24,956 nt of DNA from the NCBI GenBank assembly GCA_023399035.1, contig JAEWQX010000092.1, positions 1-24,956 on the forward strand. Direction: 5' to 3'. Source of the stretch: Bacillota bacterium. Lineage in GTDB: Bacteria > Bacillota > Clostridia > Clostridiales > Clostridiaceae. The translations under genes and the position numbers were made by a program. The notes beneath the pieces are model-generated. The model saw nothing but the letters and a program-made list of their open reading frames with translations, had not been told where the DNA came from and searched no databases. Position 1 is the stretch's first letter; every line of letters begins with the position of its first letter. This document shows, piece after piece, positions 1 to 7,471 of the stretch.

Positions 1-1035
1 GAGCTTTCTGATTATAATTTATCATATAGAGGAAAAGAAAGTACAAAAGATGATTTTGGACAAGTTATTATTAGTCTTAATTCAGGAATAGATACTTTGA
101 GTTCAACAATAAGTGAAGTAAGATCAAGTAGTAATGATATATGCAAAAGCAGTGAACATATTGATCACAAGCTGGATGAGATTTCTAGTGACTTGGAAAA
201 GGCTGCAGCTACTACTGAAGAAATATCTGCCAGTATGGAACAATGTCATGCATCTTTACAGGAAGTAAATGAAATAACAGAAGCAATAGATGTTTCTGCT
301 AGAAATTCAGCTGAAAAGTCAAAGAGGAGCATGGTGCTTGCAGACAGCATAGAAAAAGAAGCAGGAACAATTCATCTTGAAACTGTTAAATCAAAAGAAA
401 ATGTACAGGAAATTTATAATAAATGTAGGGACAAGCTAAATGAAGCATTAGAAAAGATATCAATTGTAAAAAATATATCTACAATGTCTGACAGCATCCT
501 TGAAATATCTCAGGAAACAAATCTATTATCATTAAATGCTTCAATAGAAGCAGCACGTGCAGGTGAACATGGTAAAGGGTTTGCAGTTGTTGCAGAGGAA
601 GTAAGAAAGCTTTCTGAAGAAAGTGCAAGAGCAGTAAATACAATTCAGGAAAATATTGATGGCACAATAAATGCTGTAAAAGATTTATCTACAGCCTCTA
701 CAGAACTTCTATATGTAGTTGAAAAAGATATATTAAATGACTATGAAAAGCTGATAAATGTAACCTTGTCATATAAAAATGCAGGAACTAGCGTAAAAGA
801 AATAGCAAATGATTTTTCAAATACTTCAGATGAAGTTTCAAATGCAATGGATAAGATATCAATGAGTATTAATGAACTTACAGAAGCAGTAAGTGTTGTT
901 ACAGAATCATCTATGACTATAGCAGCCAGCATGAATGGCATAAATACTAAAAAAGATGAAATTATTGAAAGTTCTAAAGAAAATAAAGATAAGTCATTAC
1001 ATCTATCAGAGCTTGTAAATAAATTTACTACATAA
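1..1035 (+). CDS. Methyl-accepting chemotaxis protein, 3' part (5' end outside window)
   Basis: This is the cytoplasmic signalling half of a chemotaxis receptor, which passes ligand state to CheA/CheW. The frame is open from base 1, and no ribosome site supports the TTG at 97, so the gene starts upstream of the window; 344 codons remain. The receptor tip is unmistakable: ETNLLSLNASIEAARAGE at about residues 172-189 of the visible part, followed by GKGFAVVAEEVRKLSEES. It is flanked by long heptad-rich coiled coil with many Ser/Thr/Glu/Gln adaptation-type positions. No transmembrane or sensor region is visible, so the ligand is unknown and a soluble receptor cannot be excluded. A strong hairpin terminator follows about 80 nt after the stop. 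Confidence 0.95.
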   Translation, partial: ELSDYNLSYRGKESTKDDFGQVIISLNSGIDTLSSTISEVRSSSNDICKSSEHIDHKLDEISSDLEKAAATTEEISASMEQCHASLQEVNEITEAIDVSARNSAEKSKRSMVLADSIEKEAGTIHLETVKSKENVQEIYNKCRDKLNEALEKISIVKNISTMSDSILEISQETNLLSLNASIEAARAGEHGKGFAVVAEEVRKLSEESARAVNTIQENIDGTINAVKDLSTASTELLYVVEKDILNDYEKLINVTLSYKNAGTSVKEIANDFSNTSDEVSNAMDKISMSINELTEAVSVVTESSMTIAASMNGINTKKDEIIESSKENKDKSLHLSELVNKFTT

Positions 1036-1112
1036 GCATATATACATGATAAACTATGAAATAAGCTTTATTATGATTTCATCAAGAGTAAATTATAAAA
1101 AATATAGTTAAT

Positions 1113-1160
1113 AATCAGTTCTATATAATATACATGTGTATTATATAGAACTGATTTTTT
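1113..1160 (+). terminator. Rho-independent terminator after the chemotaxis gene
   Basis: A perfect 18-bp stem (1113-1130 with 1139-1156) encloses the 8-nt loop TACATGTG and runs into a T tract (GATTTTTTAT). It ends the chemotaxis transcript and lies between convergent genes, so it may also act on the minus-strand small gene. Confidence 0.9.
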
Positions 1161-1172
1161 ATATAATTAAGT

Positions 1173-1322
1173 TTATTGTTTAGAGTTGTTTTCCTTTCTA
1201 TTATGGTCCACCTTTTCAAGATAATTTGTCTGAGAAACTATATTTTCTTCAAAGTTTTCAACTGCATTCTTAGTGAAATGACCTATATTAGCTAAATGAG
1301 CATAATCAGTATTGTAATCCAT
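1173..1322 (-). CDS. Small hypothetical protein, 49 aa
   Basis: A short frame with a very good ribosome site (AAAGGAG, about 8 nt before ATG at 1322) encodes 49 residues starting MDYNTDYAHLANIGHFTKNA and ending in a hydrophilic lysine/asparagine-rich tail. There is no membrane segment and no cysteine. It is convergent with the chemotaxis gene and divergent from the gene at 1572. The strong start signal and ordinary clostridial codon use argue that it is translated. I do not recognise the family. A small soluble, possibly helical regulator or spore-associated protein would fit, but that is a guess. Confidence 0.7.
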   Translation of the reverse strand: MDYNTDYAHLANIGHFTKNAVENFEENIVSQTNYLEKVDHNRKENNSKQ

Positions 1323-1571
1323 AATGATATCTCCTTTATATGTAATTTAATATCTATAATGATATATGTTATATATAGATATTGTATATATTATATGCAG
1401 TAGTATATAATTTTATAAGATTCTTTCTATATACTGCATACATATAAGTAAAATATTAATATTCAGCCTAAAAATAGCTATAATAAAGGTATAGCCTATA
1501 TAGTGAAATATTTGCTATAATTAGAAGGGGCTTAAATAACAATTCTTAACTAAACAAAGGAGAAAATATAA
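1323..1571. other. Divergent intergenic region with inverted repeats
   Basis: This 249-bp very AT-rich region must carry both divergent promoters. It holds a 10-bp inverted repeat AATATCTATA/TATAGATATT (1349-1358, 1374-1383) and a 9-bp repeat TATGCAGTA/TACTGCATA (1394-1402, 1432-1440). Either could be an operator. I cannot assign a regulator or a convincing -35/-10 pair. Confidence 0.4.
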
Positions 1572-2360
1572 ATGGATGATATATACACAATTCTTTTCTG
1601 CATTGCAGCAATCATATTCTTCATATTATTATATGCTGTCATAAGATTTGTATTTATTGAAAAACGTTCTTTTACTTTTGAAATTATTAATATTCCTCTT
1701 GGAATCTTTAAGTTTGATAAAAGAGATGAATATATGAAAAAGAAAAAGAACAATGAATTAAAAATGGATGATTCAATTTTGGGAGATGATTCAAATGATA
1801 CATATGAAGATAGTGTATCAGGCAATGGTGTATCAGATGAACTTTTAAAAGAAGAGCAGGAGATTTATAAATCACAAGAGACAGAAAATAATAAAAATGA
1901 TGAATCAGCAGCTAATGTAGAGTTGAATACAGAAGATGGTTCAGATTTAGAAAATGAAGATAAGACAAGTGATGAAGAAAATGAGGACAAGGCATCAGAT
2001 TTAGAAGAGGTAATTTTAAATGTAGCTGAAGGCTGTGAAGAAGCTGAAATTTCTCATGGTGAAATTATAATTCCTGATGAAGATATTACTAATGAACAGT
2101 TATCTCTAAGCAAAAATAATGAAAAAGAAAATTCAGCTGTTGACGATAATTCAGACAAAGTACAAGAAAGCATAGTAATTTGCGATGAATTTAATGATTT
2201 ATTAAATGAAGAAGACGATGATATAGTATACTGGACTGCAAGCGGAAAAGCATATCATACATCAAGAAAGTGCAGAACACTTTCAAGAAGCAAGGTCATA
2301 TTTGATGGGACAAGAGAAGACAGCGGAAGATATGTAGAATGCATACACTGCAAGAAATAA
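1572..2360 (+). CDS. Membrane-anchored acidic protein with C-terminal Cys/His motif
   Basis: This 262-aa protein has three visible parts. Residues 5-28 are one hydrophobic helix followed by basic residues, so the rest is probably cytoplasmic. Residues 60-215 are a low-complexity, strongly acidic Glu/Asp/Asn/Ser region that is probably disordered. Residues 219-262 form a compact domain: VYWTASGKAYH, then Cys234, then CxxC at 257-260. The pattern YxTxSGxxYHxxxxCxxL...CxxC is a recurrent tail module in clostridial proteins, and the His plus three Cys suggest a structural metal site. AAAGGAG lies 9 nt before the ATG. It appears monocistronic, with a hairpin after the stop. The role is unknown; an anchor presenting a small Zn domain on a flexible acidic linker is inference. 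Confidence 0.8.
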   Translation: MDDIYTILFCIAAIIFFILLYAVIRFVFIEKRSFTFEIINIPLGIFKFDKRDEYMKKKKNNELKMDDSILGDDSNDTYEDSVSGNGVSDELLKEEQEIYKSQETENNKNDESAANVELNTEDGSDLENEDKTSDEENEDKASDLEEVILNVAEGCEEAEISHGEIIIPDEDITNEQLSLSKNNEKENSAVDDNSDKVQESIVICDEFNDLLNEEDDDIVYWTASGKAYHTSRKCRTLSRSKVIFDGTREDSGRYVECIHCKK

Positions 2361-2444
2361 AGATCATATATATACATAATACTGAGCAATTATTTTATTT
2401 ATCTTAGTTATACTAAATATGAATTTGATATAATTTTATGGAAC

Positions 2445-2490
2445 ATATACTTAAATTACTGTAAATCACACATTTTAAGTATATTTATAT
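2445..2490 (+). terminator. Putative AT-rich terminator
   Basis: An 11-bp stem ATATACTTAAA/TTTAAGTATAT (2445-2455, 2474-2484) is followed by TTATATATTT. The stem contains few G/C pairs, so its strength is uncertain. It would end the transcript of the acidic membrane protein. Confidence 0.45.
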
Positions 2491-2528
2491 ATTTAAATGT
2501 ATTTTAATATATAAGTGAGGAAATTAAA

Positions 2529-2629
2529 ATGAATTTAAATACAATACATCTAAGAATTGATGAATTCACTAATAAGAAAATGACTTTTTCTCAGACCCAG
2601 ATGGTCTGCCTTTAGAACTGCATGAATAG
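2529..2629 (+). pseudogene. Remnant of a VOC/glyoxalase-family gene
   Basis: The start is ATG at 2529, about 8 nt after GTGAGG. The frame reads MNLNTIH, typical of the first strand of a VOC protein, and then continues directly as LRIDEFTNKKMTF. After a one-base shift in a run of five Ts (2586-2590), it continues as FSDPDGLPLELHE and stops at 2629. The sequence DPDGLPLEL is the hallmark end of glyoxalase/VOC proteins, normally about 125 residues long. The N-terminal strand has therefore been joined to the C-terminal strand by an internal deletion of roughly 90 codons, plus a frameshift. In the original frame a 28-aa peptide would be made, which cannot fold as a VOC domain. Confidence 0.75.
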
Positions 2630-2639
2630 ATCTTTGATG

Positions 2640-2680
2640 CATATAAAAACTGCTGTTCATATAACAGCAGTTTTTATATG
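2640..2680. terminator. Perfect hairpin terminator after the VOC remnant
   Basis: An 18-bp perfect inverted repeat (2640-2657 with 2663-2680, loop CATAT) has the core ACTGCTGTT/AACAGCAGT flanked by A and T runs. It is symmetric, so it can stop transcription in either direction. It is probably the original terminator of the decayed VOC gene. Confidence 0.85.
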
Positions 2681-2844
2681 TAATGAAATAATATTAATAA
2701 CGATTTACTATTAAACAATCATGATGTAAAATTGTATTATGTAACATAAAATTGTAAATATTGCATGATTAGCCTATATTTTATCATTTTATATACGAAT
2801 ATACCTATATAGGCAATAATAAATACTGAATGGGGCGAATTTTA

Positions 2845-4500
2845 ATGAAAAATGACATCAAGGATCTTAAATACATAATTATTATATTTGGATTCAGTAT
2901 AGTGTATTCATACATATTTAATTGCAGGTTTGAGTTATCAGATATGCTGTATATACTGCTGAATTTTACATTTTCTATTTATGTATGTGGAACAATTATA
3001 ACATATAAGTTTAATCTAAAGTATATCGATAGCTTATATAAAAATCTCACATTAACTTTTGTTGCTGTTGGAATCGTTACTTTTGCTTATTTATATGTTA
3101 TAAAGCTTGACTTTGGAAATTATTTATTCTGGGGCAAAGCTTTAAGTTCTAGTATTATATTTCCATTTTATGAGTCAATCTGCTTTACACTAGCTGTAAA
3201 GAAATATAAGATTAATATAAATTATGATAAAGCTTTTATAATAACAATCATAATATCACTTTTAGTATCCTATGTGGGATTAAGAAGCAGTTTAAGTTTT
3301 ATTTTAAGAATGGATCATGAAAGAAATTATATATTATCAAATATTATAAGAATTGCTTCAATAGCATTGAAGCTGTATGTAGTAAAGATGCTCTATGATT
3401 TAAAAAATGAAATCTCCAAGAATCTTTATAAATATTTAAATATTTATCTTTTAGCCAGAATCATAACACAAGTAACAGCTTTTAATACTGTGCAATCTTT
3501 TAGAACTCCTATAGTTGTGCTTAACTGTTTACTGCTGGTCATAGGACAGTATTGTGTATTAAAGATAATGGTTAGTGAAATTGCCAAAAATCCATATATG
3601 AATATTTACAGTGATTTAATCAAGAAAACAGAAAGTCTTGAAAATACTAGAAATCAATTATCTCAAGTAAGTGAGGAAAAAGAAGTTCTAAGTATTAACT
3701 ATGAAAAGAAGAAACATGATGAACAGTTGAAAAATGAACTGCTTACAAATATTTCTCATGAGTTTAAAACTCCAGTAAACGTCATTTATTCTGCAGTACA
3801 GATGCAGGATATAATAAAGACAAATGGAACTACTGATGAAATGGCCAAATATAATATGATCATAAAGCAGAACTGCAACAGACTTATAAGACTGATAAAT
3901 AACTTTATTGATACAACGAGATTTGAAAAAGGAAACATACATGCAGATTTTAAATGTGTAAATATAGTAAATACTACAGAGAGGATTGTAATGTCTGTAA
4001 TACCATTTGCTAACAGCAAAGGACTTAATATTATATTTGATACAAGTGACGAAGAACTGTATTCTTCCATAGATGAGCAGCTTTTTGACAGATTGATTTT
4101 AAATCTCTTATCCAATGCAATAAAATACAGCAAAGATACTGGAAACATATATGTAAATATGAATGCTTCAGATGACGAGGTAGATATAATTATCAAAGAT
4201 GAGGGAGTGGGTATAAGCAAGGAAAACCTCAAGGTGATATTTAACAGATTTGAAAGGATCGATAAGTCATTTTCGAGAAACACTGAAGGCAGCGGCCTAG
4301 GACTTCACATTGTAAAAGAAATAATAGATCTTATAGACGGAAAAATTGAAATTTCAAGTGAAGAAGATAAAGGTACAAGCGTTACTGTAACTATACCGCT
4401 TATTAAAGATGCAGTGGCTGATGAATGTTCATATGATCAGAATTTTGATATAAATCATGAACATGAAGTTGAAATTGAAATGTCAGATATCTATCTATAA
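2845..4500 (+). CDS. Orphan membrane sensor histidine kinase
   Basis: The N-terminal 245 residues are hydrophobic and form about seven or eight membrane helices with little extracellular loop. A coiled-coil linker follows (about 250-295), then a HisKA dimerisation domain with H-box NISHEFKTP (His near residue 305) and a HATPase domain: N-box LILNLLSNAIKYS, G1 DEGVGIS, F-box FERIDKSF, G2 GSGLGLHIVKEI. All catalytic motifs are intact. An acidic tail follows the ATPase domain. I chose ATG 2845, with GGGGCG 7 nt upstream, over the in-frame ATG 2830, which has no ribosome site. No response regulator is adjacent on either side. Orphan kinases of clostridia are known to phosphorylate Spo0A; that role is possible here but not shown. 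The signal sensed is unknown. Confidence 0.93.
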   Translation: MKNDIKDLKYIIIIFGFSIVYSYIFNCRFELSDMLYILLNFTFSIYVCGTIITYKFNLKYIDSLYKNLTLTFVAVGIVTFAYLYVIKLDFGNYLFWGKALSSSIIFPFYESICFTLAVKKYKININYDKAFIITIIISLLVSYVGLRSSLSFILRMDHERNYILSNIIRIASIALKLYVVKMLYDLKNEISKNLYKYLNIYLLARIITQVTAFNTVQSFRTPIVVLNCLLLVIGQYCVLKIMVSEIAKNPYMNIYSDLIKKTESLENTRNQLSQVSEEKEVLSINYEKKKHDEQLKNELLTNISHEFKTPVNVIYSAVQMQDIIKTNGTTDEMAKYNMIIKQNCNRLIRLINNFIDTTRFEKGNIHADFKCVNIVNTTERIVMSVIPFANSKGLNIIFDTSDEELYSSIDEQLFDRLILNLLSNAIKYSKDTGNIYVNMNASDDEVDIIIKDEGVGISKENLKVIFNRFERIDKSFSRNTEGSGLGLHIVKEIIDLIDGKIEISSEEDKGTSVTVTIPLIKDAVADECSYDQNFDINHEHEVEIEMSDIYL

Positions 4501-4602
4501 TTAGAACGCATATATCTATATTTATCATTATGTAATATAGGGGATAATGTACAATAATTATATAACATGCAACTATACAACAGGTTGTAACTAAGTATTT
4601 TA

Positions 4603-4645
4603 TATGCTCAGTCCATATAGTATATGTATATACGGACTGGGCATA
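4603..4645. terminator. Hairpin between convergent genes
   Basis: The stem TATGCTCAGTCC (4603-4614) pairs with GGACTGGGCATA (4634-4645) with one G-U wobble and an AT-rich inner loop. It sits between the kinase gene and the convergent minus-strand gene. The T tract is poor on both sides, so it may only partly terminate. Confidence 0.6.
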
Positions 4646-4681
4646 TATATTAACAAGATAAATATGAGTTTAATAAATAGT

Positions 4682-5242
4682 TTAATCAAAACATTCTTTA
4701 AGCATTTTAACTATAGAGTTATATGCTTTTTTATTTTGACCAGTCTTATAGCTGTATATGAAATCCATCCATAGACATTCCAGAAGCTTAGGAAAAGAAT
4801 AACGGCTTTGATATAATTCATAAATCTCATCCAATATTAACTGACCTTTTTTATAATCATCTGTAGAAATACTTACTTTTAAAACTGATAGCTTTACAGG
4901 TGAACGGTCTATAGAAACATTATCCTTACCATCAGAAATTATTATATTTCTAGTATCGTAGTAACTCTTATTGAGAAGATTATATACGGACTTTGGATTA
5001 TAGTTTTTAACACATTCTTTTATGAAATTGAGATAAAGAAGCATAAGCATATTATTAATATCAAAATCCTCATATATTTCACCTTCAATATATTCACATA
5101 TAAGCTTGCTTCTATATAATATATCAGCAGGAATAGAAATATTAAAGCTCTTTTCCTTTTCTTCTGATGCAAAAGAATCTAATAAATAATATATAAAGTA
5201 TGTAATTTTACTTAAAAAAGTAGTATGTGTAACTTCATACAT
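4682..5242 (-). CDS. Hypothetical protein, 186 aa
   Basis: A well-formed gene: AAAGGAG lies about 10 nt before ATG at 5242 and codon use is normal. The protein is mostly helical and soluble, with only two cysteines widely spaced and no signal peptide. A hydrophobic stretch near residues 10-24 (SKITYFIYYLLDSF) looks like a buried helix rather than a membrane span. The C-terminal part (YKKGQLILDEIYELYQSRYS..., about 125-185) has paired-helix character like tetratricopeptide-type scaffolds, but no clear repeat is visible. It is divergent from the small ORF at 5540 and convergent with the kinase. I do not recognise the family. Confidence 0.8.
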   Translation of the reverse strand: MYEVTHTTFLSKITYFIYYLLDSFASEEKEKSFNISIPADILYRSKLICEYIEGEIYEDFDINNMLMLLYLNFIKECVKNYNPKSVYNLLNKSYYDTRNIIISDGKDNVSIDRSPVKLSVLKVSISTDDYKKGQLILDEIYELYQSRYSFPKLLECLWMDFIYSYKTGQNKKAYNSIVKMLKECFD

Positions 5243-5539
5243 ATAAACAGCATCTCCTTTGGAAATGATTTTTAAAATAAAAGATAACTTATAAAACTCA
5301 GTGTAACTTATTTATTTTTAATCTACTCAGCATTATGCTATTAGTTCGCTAATAAATCTTATAAAAGCAGTAGAGAAGAGGAGAGTAGATGGGAAAAATT
5401 CATTGTATCTAAATACTTCTTTTATTATGTAAAATTATATGTATATAAATTCCCAAATATGTCTATAATCTAAATATTATTAACAATGGGCTATATTGAT
5501 AATAAAAAATAGAAGAGGAATTGAAGAGGTGTTTAATAT

Positions 5540-5647
5540 ATGAAAAAATATTCAGAAGATGAACGAAAAGATATAAACAAGCTTTTTAAGAAGCTGAAAA
5601 ACAAAACAAGCATTAAAGTTAAAGAATCTGGTTCAAAATCAAAGTGA
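5540..5647 (+). CDS. Possible small basic protein, 35 aa
   Basis: ATG at 5540 follows GAAGAGGTG at about 10-nt spacing. The 35-residue product, MKKYSEDERKDINKLFKKLK..., is very lysine-rich and probably forms one amphipathic helix. A hairpin with a T tract (5689-5750) follows, consistent with a short independent transcript. The family is not recognised. The length is too short for coding statistics, so it could be a chance frame. Confidence 0.45.
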   Translation: MKKYSEDERKDINKLFKKLKNKTSIKVKESGSKSK

Positions 5648-5688
5648 ATTTTGTAAAAAATCAAGATTTATGACTTTATAATTTTTAG

Positions 5689-5750
5689 ATTTGAAAATGT
5701 ATAAAGACATTAATAATATAGTTTATAACGATTTTCAAATTCTAATTTTT
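5689..5750 (+). terminator. Putative terminator after the 35-aa ORF
   Basis: ATTTGAAAAT (5689-5698) pairs with ATTTTCAAAT (5731-5740), and inside it TATAAA pairs with TTTATA. The tail is TCTAATTTTTCTT. The stem is AT-rich with a small internal bulge. Confidence 0.5.
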
Positions 5751-6027
5751 CTTAAAATCCATGTATGTTTAGGGGAATATAAGGAAAATTTCCGCAAAAA
5801 TTTATTCGTATGCATAAATTTATTATATGTATATATACTTATTATTTAGTTAACTAAGATCAAATTTCAGGTACCTTATTAAAAAATCAACATATGAAAT
5901 AATGTAAAAATTTATTATATAAAAGATATAATATGAATTTTAAAATCTAAAAAAGTTATGGGTACCTGTTTAGGTTATAAGTTTGATATTTTAAATTGAA
6001 ATATATACTCCCTGGGGAAGTCTTTTC
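5751..6027. other. Non-coding AT-rich block with a spaced GGTACC inverted repeat
   Basis: I see no credible ORF here. CAGGTACC (5868-5875) and GGTACCTG (5961-5968) form an exact 8-bp inverted repeat 85 nt apart in otherwise very AT-rich DNA. Each copy also contains the palindrome GGTACC. This could be a paired protein-binding site or a weak long-loop RNA stem. Confidence 0.35.
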
Positions 6028-6063
6028 AAACTCTTCGTAAAACCTTAGTTTTACGAAGAGTTT
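6028..6063. terminator. Perfect 15-bp hairpin directly before a promoter
   Basis: AAACTCTTCGTAAAA (6028-6042) pairs perfectly with TTTTACGAAGAGTTT (6049-6063) around the loop CCTTAG. It looks like a terminator insulating the downstream promoter, whose -35 box shares the last three T residues of the right arm. The T tract after the stem is short, so an operator role is the alternative. Confidence 0.6.
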
Positions 6064-6089
6064 ACAACTGAAGCGAAATACTGTATAAT
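6061..6089 (+). promoter_or_regulatory. Sigma-A promoter for the leader RNA and recombinase
   Basis: TTTACA (6061-6066) and a perfect TATAAT (6084-6089) are separated by exactly 17 nt. Transcription would start near 6096, giving a leader of about 245 nt before the recombinase start codon. This is among the best promoter matches in the window. Confidence 0.75.
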
Positions 6090-6095
6090 GTAAGT

Positions 6096-6320
6096 AAACA
6101 TCAGGGTTTGCAGCGTTTTAAGACTGCATTTTGGACTTGGGTGATTTTGAAAGTGATTTATGTTATTCACTTCACTTTTGGACAACCTTTTGAGTAATAA
6201 TATGAATTATCTTTAGATATAATTAGAATTTTTTTATTAAGATTACAATTAAATTTTTAATTTTCAGAAGCTCATTTTCAAATCAAAAAATGCAAAGATA
6301 TATCTGCAGACCCAGAGGAA
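6096..6320 (+). ncRNA. Candidate structured leader or small RNA (rod-like fold)
   Basis: Three complementary pairs nest in order: GGGTTTGCAG (6104-6113) with CTGCAGACCC (6304-6313, one G-U); TGCATTTT (6125-6132) with AAAATGCA (6287-6294); GATTTTGAAAGTG (6143-6155) with CATTTTCAAATC (6273-6284, one bulge). Together they make a rod about 210 nt long with internal loops, bounded on the left by the promoter start and on the right just before the AAGGAG ribosome site. Size and architecture resemble 6S RNA, but I cannot confirm the family-specific loops. A structured 5' leader that controls the recombinase is the alternative. No T-box, SAM or other riboswitch core is recognisable. Confidence 0.4.
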
Positions 6321-6342
6321 AATTTTAAGGAGTTATAAAATT

Positions 6343-7308
6343 ATGGAGTATAAAATTAACGTAAGGCTTCCAGGTGTAATTACCAATTATTTAAGCTATA
6401 TGTCATCAATAAAAGGATCAAGTAAAAAAACACTTCACGTATACACTACTGATCTTATTTTATTTTTTAGATTTCTAAAGAGAGACAGAAACCTTGTTCC
6501 TATTGATACCCCTTTTGAAGAAATAGAAATTTATGATGTAAGTAAGGATTTTATAAAATCAATAGATATATCAGACATATATTCATTTTTATCTTATGCT
6601 GAATTTGAAAGGAATAACTCAAGTATTACAAGACGTAGGAAAATTGCATGCCTTAAATCTTTCTTCAGATTTCTGTATCAAAAGCTTCATATGATAGACA
6701 GCGATTTATGCGAAAATCTTGAAAGGCCAAAAGCAAAACCAAAGCTTCCTGTATACCTTAAGGAAAATGAATGTATTGCCCTTCTTGATAATATTACAGG
6801 AAGGAATATAATCCGTGACAGATGCATAATAACTTTATTCATAAATACAGGGCTTAGACTTTCGGAATTATGCAGTATAAATATATCAAGCATAAAAGAT
6901 GATACTCTCGTTGTTTTAGGTAAAGGCAACAAGGAAAGATATATATATTTAAACGAAGCATGCTTGAGGGAAATTGAAATCTATAAGAGATATAGATCTG
7001 AAAAATATAATCCTATAAAGGAAGGACATGAGGATGCTTTATTCTTAAGTGAACAGAAACAGAGGATAAATCCTAGATCTGTTGAAAATATTGTAGTAAA
7101 GGCAGTTAAGAGCGCATGTTTAGATAAACACTACTCTGCTCATAAATTAAGACACACATGTGCCACTCTCCTTTACAAGGCAGGAGCTGATATAAGAAGT
7201 ATACAGACTCTTCTTGGCCATGAAAGTGTTGCTACAACACAAATATATACTCACGTTGACGTTGATCAGATAAGGGATATAGTTAAGCTTAACCCATTAA
7301 ATAAATAA
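6343..7308 (+). CDS. Xer-type tyrosine recombinase
   Basis: This site-specific recombinase resembles the XerC/D/A proteins that resolve chromosome dimers. Residues 10-125 are the N-terminal SAM-like DNA-binding domain (KKTLHVYTTDLILFFRFLK). Residues 135-315 are the catalytic domain, with every active-site residue present: Arg172 (TGLRLSELC), Lys in the GKGNKER hairpin (194/197), His267 and Arg270 (HKLRHT), His293 (LLGHES) and Tyr302. At 321 residues it is the usual length for the clostridial chromosomal type. AAGGAG lies 9 nt before ATG. No phage or integrative-element genes surround it and no dif site was found nearby, so a housekeeping Xer role is favoured over an element integrase. Confidence 0.9.
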   Translation: MEYKINVRLPGVITNYLSYMSSIKGSSKKTLHVYTTDLILFFRFLKRDRNLVPIDTPFEEIEIYDVSKDFIKSIDISDIYSFLSYAEFERNNSSITRRRKIACLKSFFRFLYQKLHMIDSDLCENLERPKAKPKLPVYLKENECIALLDNITGRNIIRDRCIITLFINTGLRLSELCSINISSIKDDTLVVLGKGNKERYIYLNEACLREIEIYKRYRSEKYNPIKEGHEDALFLSEQKQRINPRSVENIVVKAVKSACLDKHYSAHKLRHTCATLLYKAGADIRSIQTLLGHESVATTQIYTHVDVDQIRDIVKLNPLNK

Positions 7309-7459
7309 AGCTGCGCTTTAGTAATTCTTATTTCACCATGAATAATCACTGTTATATAAAATAAATGGCATAATTCATCATCTTTGTATAAAAATATATA
7401 GAATAGAAAAGACTATTTACTGATAAATAATCTATATATTTTAATTATTTTTTATGATC

Positions 7460-7463
7460 GGAG
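7460..7463 (+). promoter_or_regulatory. Ribosome site that sets the ammonium channel start
   Basis: GGAG lies inside the open frame that begins at ATG 7454, and 8 nt before ATG 7472. It therefore supports 7472 as the true start. Confidence 0.65.
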
Positions 7464-7471
7464 TGATGATA

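Noticed and set aside
3688..4283. Minus-strand ORFs of 84 and 165 codons across the kinase gene
   Set aside because: They mirror the HisKA/HATPase coding sequence, have Ser/Leu/Ile-rich antisense composition and no start signals.
5389..5412. Seven-codon ORF with a strong AGGAG site
   Set aside because: MGKIHCI is too short to support as a gene, and nothing lies directly downstream that it could attenuate.
5416..5433. dif-like site (ACTTC followed by TTATGTAAAA) near the recombinase
   Set aside because: The two arms are too close together for the 28-bp dif consensus and the centre does not fit.
6096..6342. Known riboswitch or T-box in the recombinase leader
   Set aside because: No T-box sequence and no recognisable riboswitch core could be found by eye. 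The foldable structure is kept as an unassigned candidate.
6343..7308. Integrase of a mobile element
   Set aside because: There are no accessory phage or conjugation genes, no tRNA and no att-like direct repeats nearby, and the protein resembles housekeeping Xer enzymes.
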